A DNA stretch of 64,000 bases from Acetatifactor muris (GTDB lineage: Bacteria; Bacillota; Clostridia; Lachnospirales; Lachnospiraceae). The DNA lies in the NCBI RefSeq assembly GCF_024623325.1, contig NZ_JANJZD010000019.1, positions 56,262-120,261 of the forward strand, read 5' to 3'. A program made the position numbers and the translations under genes. Of this stretch, positions 17,843 through 27,340 are shown one piece after another (position 1 is the first letter of the stretch; each line of letters opens with the position of its first letter). The notes beneath the pieces are model-generated. The model made no database searches and had not been told where the DNA came from. It saw nothing but the letters and a program-made list of their open reading frames with translations.

Positions 17843-19388
17843 GTCTCCTCTTCCTCATTTCTTTTATCCGCTTCCAAATACCTGTTATTTCCTTCTGATT
17901 ACATACGCCTCCCACAATTAAAATGACCAGGCATGCGTATATTACTATGATTATCGCATTTCCAACCCATTGAAAGTAATTGTCACACACCACCTTAAAA
18001 TGAAAAAACGGCAAACATATAATTAAAATTTCTGCAAATGAACATAATACCTTTTTAAATGTCTTTATAACTGGCAGTTTTGTAATGTTCTTGGGTATGT
18101 AAAAAAACAAATCAATGTCCCTATACAAATTGGACAAGATAGAACCCCAGAGTATTCCTGCCAATCCAAATTTTGGTGCCAATATAATTCCGCCCACAAC
18201 TGCTATCATACCCTGAATCGTTGTCTGCAATTTTGTCTCTTTATAATGACCCGCAGACATTACCAGCATTCCCTGGGGTGTTTTCAAATTATAGAGTAAT
18301 GCATTAAGAATGAATAGCATTCCCAGATATGGCTCATAGTAGTTTACATCTGTGATTCCAGCTGTATATAACCCAATAAATGACATAATCATAACAAATG
18401 ACACACTATAGATAAGTGTAATTAAACTGTAATAGGCAAACTCAAATTCCTGATATGTTTTTTGCAGAATTTCTGTTTGTTTTTTCGCAATAATATCACC
18501 GAACGATGCGGAAAGTCCGTTTGTAAATATTCCGAGGATACCTGCTATCCCGCCAATTATCATATTATAGACACTGTAAATACTTACTGTCTTTAAATCA
18601 GTAAAAATGGTTGCAATAATTACCGGCGCACCTGTATGCACCGCCCCCAGAATCTGTAAAAACAAAGCATCCCAGCGCTTGTTTAATGCCTGATTATTCG
18701 GCGACACTTTATAATCTACATAAGTATAATTTCGTTTAGAATACAAATACAAGACAAGACATCTCAGCAATATGGAACTAAGGGCAACCGCTTTTACTAT
18801 AACGATATTTATCTGCAGAATTGCCATGCCCACTAAAATAATTGTATTTGAAATGATATACAATATTGATGAAATGGAAATAACATATAATTTTTGATCT
18901 GCTGTCAAAAGAGCCCGGTACTTTCCCAATGTAAAGAATTCCATCACACCTGAAGAACCCAAAATCAATACCAGTAAGAATACCTGCCAATAGCTCAGTC
19001 CTGACACTTTAACAGTCATAGGATACATAATCGCCAGGCCCATAACTAAAGTCAAGAAAGCATATCCCGAGATCATGTAAAATCTTTTTGTTGCAACAAC
19101 AATTGCGCTGATTTCTCTATAATTATTATCAGCCAAAGGCTTATACAATGCGTACACGGCTGCACCAGACAAACCAGCCTCTACCAAATTGAAATATGTG
19201 ATAAATTGAGTAATCGAAGTGATTAATCCATTAATTTCAGAACCATAATATTGCAGCATTATTCTAGGTGTAATAAAACCTATCAGCAATACTACAATTT
19301 GATAACTTGCAGCAAAAAAAGTATTATATAAAAATTTGTCGGTTCTATTTAAGTTTTTCTTTGTTTTCAAATGCCTGTGCCCTTTCAC
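17829..19388 (-). CDS. Polysaccharide flippase (Wzx/MATE-like)
   Basis: The 519-residue polytopic membrane protein has about 14 hydrophobic helices. It shows the PST family N-terminal pattern FLYNTFFAASYQIVVLLIGF, ITPRIMLQYYGSEINGLITS, then AGLSGAAVYALYKPL. It should move the undecaprenyl-linked repeat unit across the membrane. No ATG fits: a GTG at 19386-19388 lies 6 bases after GAGGG and was chosen; a TTG is one codon earlier. The gene starts just beyond the poly-G tract in the preceding acyltransferase frame, so slippage there would change the coupling between the two. Confidence 0.87.
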   Translation of the reverse strand: MKGHRHLKTKKNLNRTDKFLYNTFFAASYQIVVLLIGFITPRIMLQYYGSEINGLITSITQFITYFNLVEAGLSGAAVYALYKPLADNNYREISAIVVATKRFYMISGYAFLTLVMGLAIMYPMTVKVSGLSYWQVFLLVLILGSSGVMEFFTLGKYRALLTADQKLYVISISSILYIISNTIILVGMAILQINIVIVKAVALSSILLRCLVLYLYSKRNYTYVDYKVSPNNQALNKRWDALFLQILGAVHTGAPVIIATIFTDLKTVSIYSVYNMIIGGIAGILGIFTNGLSASFGDIIAKKQTEILQKTYQEFEFAYYSLITLIYSVSFVMIMSFIGLYTAGITDVNYYEPYLGMLFILNALLYNLKTPQGMLVMSAGHYKETKLQTTIQGMIAVVGGIILAPKFGLAGILWGSILSNLYRDIDLFFYIPKNITKLPVIKTFKKVLCSFAEILIICLPFFHFKVVCDNYFQWVGNAIIIVIYACLVILIVGGVCNQKEITGIWKRIKEMRKRRHGAV

Positions 19389-19397
19389 CAATAACCC

Positions 19398-19874
19398 TCA
19401 TTGCCCCCCCCCGACAACTACTTCATAAGGCATTACATCTTTTGTTACAACTGCACCTGCACCGATAACACACCCATCGCCCAAAGTTACTCCTCCCAAA
19501 ATCTGGGCCCCATAGCCAATCCATACATCGTCCCCAATTATAATATCTGCTTCCTTATTCCCCTGTTCTCTGATCAGGACCTTTCTATCTTTATAAAAAT
19601 GCATATCCGTTCTCAAATGAACATTATAAGAAATCAGGCAATTTTTGCCTATCTTTATATAAGCGTTTGGTGAAGCAATTAACTGTCCACCATTTACGTA
19701 ACTATTGCTGCCAATCATTATGTGTTCAGGATATTGCAATTTAACTTTACCAGAAATGAATGCATTCCCGGCAAGGTTATTAACTATAGACGAGTTATAG
19801 ACTCCTGCCATTTCCTCAAATTTATATTGTATGGTTAATATGAGTTTTCCTACCAACCTTTGAATCTTATGCAT
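19398..19874 (-). CDS. Hexapeptide-repeat acyltransferase, 3' end disrupted at a poly-G tract
   Basis: The 158-residue frame has left-handed beta-helix repeats (IMIGSNSYVNGG, IKIGKNCLISYNVHL, IIGDDVWIGYGAQILGGVTLGDGCVIGAGAVVTKDV), as in sugar O-acetyltransferases. It then stops abruptly after VVVGGGQ. Family members normally run on with a GGxPAKVI-type tail of 10-20 residues. The break falls inside a run of nine G (19404-19412). With 7 or 10 G the frame would continue through AMRVIGERAQAF and end about 20 residues later, inside the flippase start. This could be a phase-variable switch or a sequencing or assembly error. Confidence 0.75.
   Translation of the reverse strand: MHKIQRLVGKLILTIQYKFEEMAGVYNSSIVNNLAGNAFISGKVKLQYPEHIMIGSNSYVNGGQLIASPNAYIKIGKNCLISYNVHLRTDMHFYKDRKVLIREQGNKEADIIIGDDVWIGYGAQILGGVTLGDGCVIGAGAVVTKDVMPYEVVVGGGQ
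19404..19412 (-). repeat. Poly-G tract (9 G on the coding strand)
   Basis: This is the longest G/C homopolymer noticed in the window. It sits in otherwise AT-rich DNA at the 3' end of the acyltransferase gene, just before the flippase ribosome binding site. Tracts like this slip during replication. Confidence 0.7.
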
Positions 19875-19883
19875 TTATAGCTC

Positions 19884-20951
19884 CTATTCAGTAAGCCTGT
19901 CCAAAAACTCCATAGACTCTTTTTTCTTACTCATCAAATTCTCATTAATAGTTGTATAATTTATTATATCTGTAAAATCTGGTTTCGAATCACTTACAAT
20001 TCGGTTTTCAATACCTGCAATTTTTAATATACTTTCCAGACGAGAAAACAATTTCTCCAATTTTATAACCCAGAACTGTTTCTCCATAATCAAAGATATC
20101 GCTACTGCGTGAAATGAATTGGTAACAATATAATCTGCATATTTTACCAAGCCCAAAAACTCTGTAGGAGAAACGCATGGATATACTCGATCTACTTTGT
20201 ACCTATTATTAATGCGGTTTATTTGTACTATCTTTAAATTCCGGGAAACAGCTAAACTACGAGCAACTAAAATACAATTTTCATTGACTTCTGCCTCATA
20301 TAATAAAATATAATTTTTCACTTTAGGTTTTATCAAAATAGATTCATAATGTTCTCTGGGCAATAAAAAAACAGGATCTAATACCTGCTTTACACATGAA
20401 ATGCCAATCGCAGCAAATGCCTTCTGTAGACCTTCTTCCCGCACTGATATCTCACTAAAATCCCATATATTTGTCTTCAGTTTTTCCATAAATGCTGTTG
20501 ATAATTCATCCTTACCGGCACTTGCAGCATAGGCGGCCTTTCTTGCTATAGTATTAAATCGCAAAAAGTATCCTGCCTCCCAACCTGTAAGTTCATCATT
20601 CCATACCTGATCGCTCCCAACAATGTACAGATCAGGTTGCTCTATTTTTTCAATATCACCAGCCACTTTACAAATTTCAGTTAAGACAATAAACTTTTTT
20701 GAAAACTGTATATACTTGACTTTTTTATATATATTTACTGGAAGCAGCATCAGCCCCTTCAACAATTGGCGGGTACCTATGCTGCTTAATATCGCAGACC
20801 AACCAGAATTCCTGCGTTTCATAATATCAGGAATGTAATTTACTACCTTTACTTCATGTCCTTTCAACTGTAGATATTTTTGCAACGCATATTCCTGTAA
20901 TGCCGCACCAACATTCGTGGTATTGCAAAAAGTAATCGTATTTATTTTCAT
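19884..20951 (-). CDS. Polysaccharide pyruvyl transferase family protein
   Basis: The 355-residue protein has the PF04230 pattern: N-terminal TFCNTTNVGAALQEYALQKYL, YIVGSDQVWN, then KAAYAASAGKD, VREEGLQ and the C-terminal YIVTNSFHAVAISLI. Family members such as CsaB and WcaK transfer a pyruvyl ketal from phosphoenolpyruvate to a sugar. It pairs with the F420 hydrogenase beta-like gene two genes downstream. The start ATG overlaps the stop of the preceding glycosyltransferase by 4 bases (ATGA). The acceptor sugar is unknown. Confidence 0.87.
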   Translation of the reverse strand: MKINTITFCNTTNVGAALQEYALQKYLQLKGHEVKVVNYIPDIMKRRNSGWSAILSSIGTRQLLKGLMLLPVNIYKKVKYIQFSKKFIVLTEICKVAGDIEKIEQPDLYIVGSDQVWNDELTGWEAGYFLRFNTIARKAAYAASAGKDELSTAFMEKLKTNIWDFSEISVREEGLQKAFAAIGISCVKQVLDPVFLLPREHYESILIKPKVKNYILLYEAEVNENCILVARSLAVSRNLKIVQINRINNRYKVDRVYPCVSPTEFLGLVKYADYIVTNSFHAVAISLIMEKQFWVIKLEKLFSRLESILKIAGIENRIVSDSKPDFTDIINYTTINENLMSKKKESMEFLDRLTE

Positions 20952-22111
20952 ATAAGCCTGATTCCTCCATCACAACACGCATTATAGGCAGAAACAATTT
21001 TATCAAAAAGTTTTAAATAACTTTTAGCATTGTTTTCCCAAGTAAGCTCTTTAGATGTTTCAAATCCCTTATTTGCTATTTCTCTACAATAATCGGAATA
21101 AGTTAAACACTTTATCACAATATCCGCTATATCTTCGCTTTTACCCGGATTAATCAGGAAACCGTTTTCTTCATTTTTTATGATATCTTCAATGCCTTCT
21201 CCCCTTGTTCCGATTACAACGCATTTTTGCGACAACGCCTCTATATACACAATTCCAAATCCTTCATTAATACTGGGCATTATAAATACCTGACTCCTGG
21301 CCATATGCTCCAAAACTTCTTCATTTGCTAAGTATTCGTAAAAGGTAACAAATTTGTCAATCTGTAAATCTTTGCAAAGTTGTTTCAGTTTTGCCTCTTC
21401 GTCTCCCCTTCCAATTATTTCCAGCCGCGCCTGCGGATATTTTTTCAGTATCTTTTCAAATGCTGCTATTGTTAAATCTGTATTTTTTCGCTTAATCAAA
21501 CTTCCCACCTGTAGCAGGGTATAAGGCTCTTTTGCAACAGATAGGGACGGCAACATGTGAAAACCATTCATAATTACGCTAATCTTCAGGGACGGACACA
21601 CTTCAAGCAACAAATTTTTCAGTTTCGAGCTTACCGCAACAATATAATCTGCATTTTTGCAGATTTTAGCAAGATATTCTCCTTTTCCTAAATTTATCTC
21701 TGCTATCGTGTCGGAACCATGAGTTGTTATCACTACAGGAATGTGATACTTTTCCTTTAATTTAACAGCCAGATGACCATCAAATCCAATAGTATGTGCA
21801 TGTATAATATCAATAGAATATTCTTTCAGTATCTTTTTGACAGCGGAGGCAACTGTCCTATAGCCGAGTAAATTATTAATACTGTATTTCCCGTAATTAG
21901 AAAATGACAGACAATCCACATACCAAATAGGTATATCATCAATTACTGTATGAGAACGATTTTTTAAATACCTATATCTTTTCCCAAATACCGTTGGTAC
22001 CACCACATTCACATTATGCCCTTGCTTTACAAACTCTACCACCTGACTATGAACAAAGCTAACATACGGGCTTCCATCATCCTGATAATGCGCAATTACT
22101 AAAATATTCAT
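20948..22111 (-). CDS. Glycosyltransferase family 4 (GT-B)
   Basis: The 387-residue protein has an N-terminal acceptor domain (HYQDDGSPYVSFVHSQVVEFVKQGHNV, IIHAHTIGFDG, VITTHGSD) and a C-terminal nucleotide-sugar domain. The latter contains YTLLQVGSLIKRKN, EIIGRGDEEAKL, and FIMPSINEGFGIVYIEALSQKC, the E-x7-E signature of retaining GT4 enzymes. The start MNILVIAHY was chosen with GGGAG upstream, dropping 12 weakly supported codons. It probably adds one sugar to the repeat unit on the cytoplasmic face. Confidence 0.87.
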   Translation of the reverse strand: MNILVIAHYQDDGSPYVSFVHSQVVEFVKQGHNVNVVVPTVFGKRYRYLKNRSHTVIDDIPIWYVDCLSFSNYGKYSINNLLGYRTVASAVKKILKEYSIDIIHAHTIGFDGHLAVKLKEKYHIPVVITTHGSDTIAEINLGKGEYLAKICKNADYIVAVSSKLKNLLLEVCPSLKISVIMNGFHMLPSLSVAKEPYTLLQVGSLIKRKNTDLTIAAFEKILKKYPQARLEIIGRGDEEAKLKQLCKDLQIDKFVTFYEYLANEEVLEHMARSQVFIMPSINEGFGIVYIEALSQKCVVIGTRGEGIEDIIKNEENGFLINPGKSEDIADIVIKCLTYSDYCREIANKGFETSKELTWENNAKSYLKLFDKIVSAYNACCDGGIRLI

Positions 22112-22169
22112 TCTCTGACTACTCCCTTGCTCAGCAGGAAAAGACACTTTATCTTTATTTGCATGATTC

Positions 22170-23264
22170 TTAATTTAATATTTTTCTCACAGCTTTGCCA
22201 AACTTATCAGTTCGAAATTCCTCATGCTCATGTGTCGGTGCTTTCATAATTTCTTCAAATTCAGTATCATTTATTCCCAGCCTGTCTTTAATAATTCCAA
22301 TATATTCTTCCATCACTTCATCATATACAGGCTCCTGCAATTCCTTCAGTGCCTCTTCCCGTGTCATTTGTCCTGAAACAATCATGCTGGAAAGATGTGA
22401 TGTTCTCTTATCCACTCCGAATTTTTCAGGATACCAATAAGTTTGAACGAAAGCTGTCAATATATTTTCCAAATGTTTTCTTCCATAATATTCAAACCCG
22501 CAAAAATCATATAGTTCTCTAAAGGCCCGTTCCCGATTATAATCAATATAATTCAAAGGTCTCAACGATATTGCACGTCCCAATTTATCATTTACATACT
22601 TTTCATAAGAAGATATAAACTGCAGCTTATCTATAGGCTTTAATCCAAAACGTTTATGAATATCCCTTATATTCACTGTATCCATAGCATTAAACACATG
22701 ATCTTTTTGTAGTATACATTCCAATGCAAAATTGCCACCTGAAACAAAATATTTTAATTTCTCATCCACAACTGTTTTGTATAGAAATGCAAATAAAATA
22801 TTATCCTGTGGAATTGCAAGATTAGGTACTCCTGCTCTCATATAGGCCAGTGTCAGTGCATTAAACTGTTCCGGATCAGGTGTAATGGTTCGCAGCTCCA
22901 TTCCTGTTTTATCACATAGCCGTTTTATATTCTTTTTTGAGATTTCCGTATCAAATCCATCATCTATATGTACTGCCAGAATACGTAATCCCCAAGTATA
23001 CCCCAAATACGCCAAATAAGATGAATCCAACCCTCCTGATATTCCCATAACGCAGTCATACGCTTTATCATGATTTTCCTGTTTAATTTTAGCAAGCATT
23101 GCTTTAAGTTTTTCTTTTCCATTTTCATTTGGAAAATATACTGTTGTGTTAATTTCAGCTAAAGCATCTGTACAATAATTACAATATCCGTTTTCATTAA
23201 ATCTGATTGTTTTATCAGAGGCATTATTCATAACACATCTTTTACAATATATAATTTTTTCCAT
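22170..23264 (-). CDS. N-acetyl sugar amidotransferase (WbpG/PseA family)
   Basis: The 364-residue protein begins with a Cys pair motif (Cys 7/10) and a second pair (Cys 28/31), then the PP-loop ATP pyrophosphatase motif SGGLDSS (76-82) and HIDDGFD. This is the WbpG/PseA-type N-acetyl sugar amidotransferase family. In P. aeruginosa WbpG works with a HisH-like glutaminase and a HisF-like ammonia synthase to build an acetamidino group on ManNAc(3NAc)A. The sugar-acid pathway is present here, but neither partner is encoded in the window. The substrate is inferred from context. Confidence 0.85.
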   Translation of the reverse strand: MEKIIYCKRCVMNNASDKTIRFNENGYCNYCTDALAEINTTVYFPNENGKEKLKAMLAKIKQENHDKAYDCVMGISGGLDSSYLAYLGYTWGLRILAVHIDDGFDTEISKKNIKRLCDKTGMELRTITPDPEQFNALTLAYMRAGVPNLAIPQDNILFAFLYKTVVDEKLKYFVSGGNFALECILQKDHVFNAMDTVNIRDIHKRFGLKPIDKLQFISSYEKYVNDKLGRAISLRPLNYIDYNRERAFRELYDFCGFEYYGRKHLENILTAFVQTYWYPEKFGVDKRTSHLSSMIVSGQMTREEALKELQEPVYDEVMEEYIGIIKDRLGINDTEFEEIMKAPTHEHEEFRTDKFGKAVRKILN

Positions 23265-23295
23265 ACGATAACCTCCCGATTTTTACTCAAAGCAA

Positions 23296-24402
23296 TTATG
23301 TAAGGCACTTATATGCATATAGCAGTTTCTGCTCTTCCAAAGACCAATTATATTTTTCCAACACTTTCTTTTGTCCCCGTTCCCCCATCGCTTTTGCTTC
23401 TTCTCTGTGATTCTTAATATAATTTAGACTCTTAACCAAATCGTCAATATTTTTTGGTTCTACACAAATACCACATTCAGCTTCATCAACTATTTTTTTC
23501 CAGGACATAAACTTTGTGCAGATAAGAGGAATTCCTGACATCATGATTTCAAAAATCTTTGTATTGCCCAAGGTCCCCTGAGTCCAATTAGTATTATTAG
23601 AATAGTCAATAACTGCAACGCCTGCCATCGCATCTTTTAAGAGCAGCATAACCTCTTCATGCGACAGTACTCCACGATAATCGACTGCTTCCCACTCTTT
23701 ATATGATTGCAATTCTTCTACATAATTCGCACTGTCCATTCCACACAATACATACTTTATTCCGACTTTGTAAGCTGCCTTCATTGTTGTCAAATGATTC
23801 CATTGTGGATCAATTCCACCTGCAAAACAAATGTATTCTTTATCATTATTTTTTTGAATACATTCTTTTACCAATATTTTATCAATCTGTGGATAATTCG
23901 AAACAAGAACCGTATTCCTATTATATTTTCTGAGCTTTTCTTCAATTAAGCAATCTACGGTAATAATCAAATCTGACTTTCTTATATATTTTCCGATGAA
24001 TAATTTATATATTGGTTCAAATATATAGCGAATCCATTGTGGAATATATTTCTTGTCAGCAAATATATCCACAATATTTTCATGACTGTCAAAAATAACT
24101 TTCTTTCCTCTTCTTTTCATTTTGACAGCATATGGAAGTAACTCAGGATCATGAAAGTGATATACATCTGCATCTACTTTGCTTGCCACTTTATAAGCCT
24201 TTTTCGAATAAAAAAATATACGTTTGAATCTATTCGTCGGCATTTCTCCAATCCCATGAATCTTAACTCCGCTTTTTTTTTCGCTTTTCCCAGAAATCAC
24301 AAGATGAACATCATATCCATTTCTTGCAAGAGACACACATTCTTTTTGAAAAATTCTGATATCACTTGCTAAATGAGCACTTGATACATGACAAACTTTC
24401 AT
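23296..24402 (-). CDS. Glycosyltransferase family 4 (GT-B)
   Basis: The 368-residue protein starts with KVCHVSSAHLASDIRIFQKECVSLARNGYDVHL and has DADVYHFHDPELLPYAVKMKRRGKKVIFDSHEN, typical of capsule GT4 enzymes. The C-terminal half reads YICFAGGIDPQWNHLTT, VAVIDYSNNTNWTQGTLGNTKIFEIMMSGIPLIC, where the last segment replaces the standard E-x7-E loop. The ATG at 24400-24402 was chosen over a GTG one codon earlier. The stop codon of the acetyltransferase is only 4 bases upstream. Confidence 0.85.
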   Translation of the reverse strand: MKVCHVSSAHLASDIRIFQKECVSLARNGYDVHLVISGKSEKKSGVKIHGIGEMPTNRFKRIFFYSKKAYKVASKVDADVYHFHDPELLPYAVKMKRRGKKVIFDSHENIVDIFADKKYIPQWIRYIFEPIYKLFIGKYIRKSDLIITVDCLIEEKLRKYNRNTVLVSNYPQIDKILVKECIQKNNDKEYICFAGGIDPQWNHLTTMKAAYKVGIKYVLCGMDSANYVEELQSYKEWEAVDYRGVLSHEEVMLLLKDAMAGVAVIDYSNNTNWTQGTLGNTKIFEIMMSGIPLICTKFMSWKKIVDEAECGICVEPKNIDDLVKSLNYIKNHREEAKAMGERGQKKVLEKYNWSLEEQKLLYAYKCLT

Positions 24403-24406
24403 CACT

Positions 24407-24949
24407 TCATCGGTTCTCCACTTTCAATTTTTTTCCGCAGTCCGGACATACTAAGTTTTTATCCAGCACCTGACCGCATTCGCACACCCAGCCACTCTGT
24501 TTAGCGGGTACTCCTGTCATCAATGCATGTGGTTTCACATCCTTCGTCACAACTGCTCCCGCAGCTACAGTTGCAAACTCCCCTATCGTATGGCCACATA
24601 CAATTGTGCAGTTTGCTCCTAATGTTACATCATGTTTGATCAATGTTTTTTTATATTTATGCTTTTTAGGATATCTGGAACGAGGCGTCAGATCATTCGT
24701 AAAAACACATGATGGCCCGCAGAATACGTAATCCTCTAATTCCACACCTTCATATATAGAAACATTATTCTGAACTTTGACGCCTTCTCCAATAATAACA
24801 TTATTGGCCACATTTACATTCTGCCCTAGAGAACAGCCCTTTCCTATTTTTGCTCCAGACTGTATGTGACAGAAATGCCATACTTTTGTTCCTTCTCCAA
24901 TTTCTACACTTTCGTCTATATAACTGGATGGGTGAATATATGTGTTCAT
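24407..24949 (-). CDS. UDP-2-acetamido-3-amino-glucuronate N-acetyltransferase-like (WbpD/WlbB-like)
   Basis: The 180-residue protein has a left-handed beta-helix with many hexapeptide repeats (YIDESVEIGEGTKVWHFCHIQSGAKIGKGCSLGQNVNVANN, VTLGANCTIVCGHTIGEFATVAAGAVVTKDV) and TGVPAKQSGWVC. This is the WbpD/WlbB arrangement; these enzymes use acetyl-CoA to acetylate the 3-amino group of UDP-GlcNAc(3N)A. The last 25 residues hold CECG...CPDCG, a zinc-ribbon-like tail. The ATG overlaps the stop of the oxidoreductase gene by 4 bases, which agrees with a shared pathway. Confidence 0.87.
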   Translation of the reverse strand: MNTYIHPSSYIDESVEIGEGTKVWHFCHIQSGAKIGKGCSLGQNVNVANNVIIGEGVKVQNNVSIYEGVELEDYVFCGPSCVFTNDLTPRSRYPKKHKYKKTLIKHDVTLGANCTIVCGHTIGEFATVAAGAVVTKDVKPHALMTGVPAKQSGWVCECGQVLDKNLVCPDCGKKLKVENR

Positions 24950-26019
24950 CTGTCAAATCTCCCTCTAAAATCCACCGTAGCACAGTCCTCCAATGGCAAC
25001 CTGACCGCTTTCCCCTCAGCTGCCGACTTATAAATTGCAAGCACAAGCTCCAAAGCCCTCTTTCCTGCTTCCCCATTCACATAAGGCTCCCTGTCATTCT
25101 GTATTGCATCAATCACATCCGCATACAGCGGCGTATGCCCAAAACCATATACATTCGGAGGATTCTCCGCAAACTCTGCAATGACTTCTTCCGGTTTATC
25201 CTGCGTATCTGCAAATCTCCACTCTTCAATCCGGTTCACAGACTGACCGCCGGCTTTCACAGTTCCTTTTTCTCCAAATAAATAGAGGGTCTCTTCCAGA
25301 TTCTTAGGATAGATGTCTGTGGTCCCCTCTACAATCCCATATGCTCCGTTTTTAAATTTGATAAGTGCAATTCCCAGGTCCTCGGCTTCAATATAGAAAT
25401 GATTCAGCTGGTCCGTCATCCCAACTACCTCATCTACTTCATCTCCCATCATCCAGCGGAGTAAATCTATATTATGGATACACTGATTCATAAGCGCTCC
25501 GCCGTCCTGCTCCCAAGTGCCCCGCCACTTTGCCTGCGTATAGTAATTTTCGTTTCTGCACCACCGGATGTGTGCCGTTCCGTAAAACATACGTCCAAAG
25601 CGACCTTCCTCCAACGTTTTCCGTATTTTCTGCACAGATTTATTAAATCGATTCTGGTGGCTTACACAGACCTTTACACCTTTTTCTTTTGCAGCCTGAA
25701 TAACTGCATCCGCATCGGCCAAAGACAGTGCCATGGGCTTTTCAATAATCACATTACAACCCGCTTTTATGCAATCCAGTGCTATCTCCGCATGTTTCCC
25801 TGATTCTGTGGCTATCGCCACAAGTTCCGGTTTTTCTTTTTCCAGCATTTCATGGTAGTCGGTATATTGAAGAACATCTCTTAGCTCAAATTCAGATGCC
25901 TTTTCCAATAACATTTCTTCATTGATATCACAGATTCCTGTAAACTCCAGTTCATTTGCTTTTGCAGCTGCAATGTGGTTCGGTGATATCCGTCCGCAGC
26001 CTATTAACGCATACTTCAT
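24946..26019 (-). CDS. Gfo/Idh/MocA family oxidoreductase (WbpB/WlbA-like)
   Basis: The 357-residue protein has an N-terminal Rossmann motif (YALIGCGRISPNHIAAAKANELEF), the EKPMALSLADAD motif with the family Lys, and HQNRFNKSVQKIRKTL. GALMNQCIHNIDLLRWMMGDEVDEVVGMT follows and carries the conserved His/Asp region. WbpB oxidises the C3 hydroxyl of UDP-GlcNAcA to a ketone, the substrate for the WbpE aminotransferase. The neighbours fit: the WbpD-like gene overlaps its end and the WbpI-like epimerase lies 84 bases upstream. Confidence 0.88.
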   Translation of the reverse strand: MKYALIGCGRISPNHIAAAKANELEFTGICDINEEMLLEKASEFELRDVLQYTDYHEMLEKEKPELVAIATESGKHAEIALDCIKAGCNVIIEKPMALSLADADAVIQAAKEKGVKVCVSHQNRFNKSVQKIRKTLEEGRFGRMFYGTAHIRWCRNENYYTQAKWRGTWEQDGGALMNQCIHNIDLLRWMMGDEVDEVVGMTDQLNHFYIEAEDLGIALIKFKNGAYGIVEGTTDIYPKNLEETLYLFGEKGTVKAGGQSVNRIEEWRFADTQDKPEEVIAEFAENPPNVYGFGHTPLYADVIDAIQNDREPYVNGEAGKRALELVLAIYKSAAEGKAVRLPLEDCATVDFRGRFDR

Positions 26020-26103
26020 GTCTGTATTTTCCTTCCTGCTACAATAGTATTTTCATTCATGGGCCTGACAGTCAGGCTGGTTTATAAATTCCCTTTTCCT
26101 GAT

Positions 26104-27174
26104 TCAGAATTCTTCAAGCTTCTGAACAATCTTCTCCCCTGCATGTCCATCTCCAAAAGGCTGATACCCTTCTTCTATGGTCTGTTCTTCCGCCAGCTTC
26201 TCCTGAATGTCATCCGCTTTCGGTGCAGCCAAAGTATTCCTGTTCCCAACCATTGTCTCCGGCCAACAGACAAAATCAAGTATTGTCACACATTTTTTCC
26301 CGGCAAAAAAGGCCTCTCGCTGAAGTCCGCCTGAATCTGTTACTATCTTTTTTGCATGGTTTACAAGGCAAATACTCTCCAGATAACCTACTGGTTCTGT
26401 CAGAATCAGATTTTGGAAGCCCTGTTCTTTCCTGAGTCGCATCGCTCTCAGCTTATTTCTCGGATGCACCGGATATACAGTGGGGGCATCAAGACGTTCC
26501 ATTGCGGTAAATATTTCTGTCAGATCCTTATCATCTTTTGTATTTTCTTCCCTGTGACAAGTCAAATAGTAATATTCTGCCGGTACTTTTACAGTACTTC
26601 CTTCAAGTGTCTTAAACTCTATTTCCTCCAGCGTTTTTTTCCTGCTGTATCTGATAAAAGCATCGTACATCGGATCGCCTACCAAGCATGCCCTGTCTGC
26701 CAATCCCTCTATCTCCATTTCCTTCATGCCACTCTGCGTACTGGCAAGAAGCAATGCGGAAACATGGTCAGTACATACCCTGTTAATTTCCTCCGGGTTT
26801 GTCATACAGTGAGTCCTTGCCCCGGCTTCCACATGGCAGATTGGAATATAGAGTTTTGCCGCCGCAAGAGCCGCAGCCAGAGTAGAATTGGTGTCACCAT
26901 AAAGCAACAGCCAGTCCGGCTTTTCTTTCAGGAGTACTTCTTCCACTCCCATCATCATCTTCCCTGTCATCGCCGCATGGCTTCCCCCTGATATGCCCAG
27001 ATTATAATCTGGCTCCGGGATATCCAGCTCTTCAAAAAACTGTCCGGACATGTTATAGTCAAAATGCTGTCCGGTGTGTACAAGCACCTCAGTATGTTTT
27101 TTTCTAAGCTCCTGAGAAACCACTGCTGCTTTGATAAACTGTGGTCTTGCTCCTATAACTGTCACTATTTTCAC
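26104..27174 (-). CDS. UDP-N-acetylglucosamine 2-epimerase family (WbpI-like)
   Basis: The 356-residue protein has the family markers: IGARPQFIKAAVVS, VHTGQHFDYNMS, LLYGDTNSTLAAALAAAKL, HVEAGARTH, CHREENTK, YPVHPRN and TDSGGLQREAFFAGKK. The family inverts C2 of UDP-HexNAc sugars. In this operon the most likely substrate is UDP-GlcNAc(3NAc)A, giving UDP-ManNAc(3NAc)A as with WbpI. WecB-type conversion of UDP-GlcNAc to UDP-ManNAc cannot be excluded from sequence alone. Confidence 0.88.
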   Translation of the reverse strand: MKIVTVIGARPQFIKAAVVSQELRKKHTEVLVHTGQHFDYNMSGQFFEELDIPEPDYNLGISGGSHAAMTGKMMMGVEEVLLKEKPDWLLLYGDTNSTLAAALAAAKLYIPICHVEAGARTHCMTNPEEINRVCTDHVSALLLASTQSGMKEMEIEGLADRACLVGDPMYDAFIRYSRKKTLEEIEFKTLEGSTVKVPAEYYYLTCHREENTKDDKDLTEIFTAMERLDAPTVYPVHPRNKLRAMRLRKEQGFQNLILTEPVGYLESICLVNHAKKIVTDSGGLQREAFFAGKKCVTILDFVCWPETMVGNRNTLAAPKADDIQEKLAEEQTIEEGYQPFGDGHAGEKIVQKLEEF

Positions 27175-27340
27175 GATTCCATTACCCGCATTTCCTGCCT
27201 TACCCCGCTAATTTCTTTCATCCTTCTCATTTCATTGAACTTCGATTTCCCCAGACAAATCCGGAGATTTCTTACTCTCTTTTGCTTCATGATTTGGCAG
27301 CCTGGCCAAACTGTCATGTTTTAGCTTCCTTCAAAGCCAA

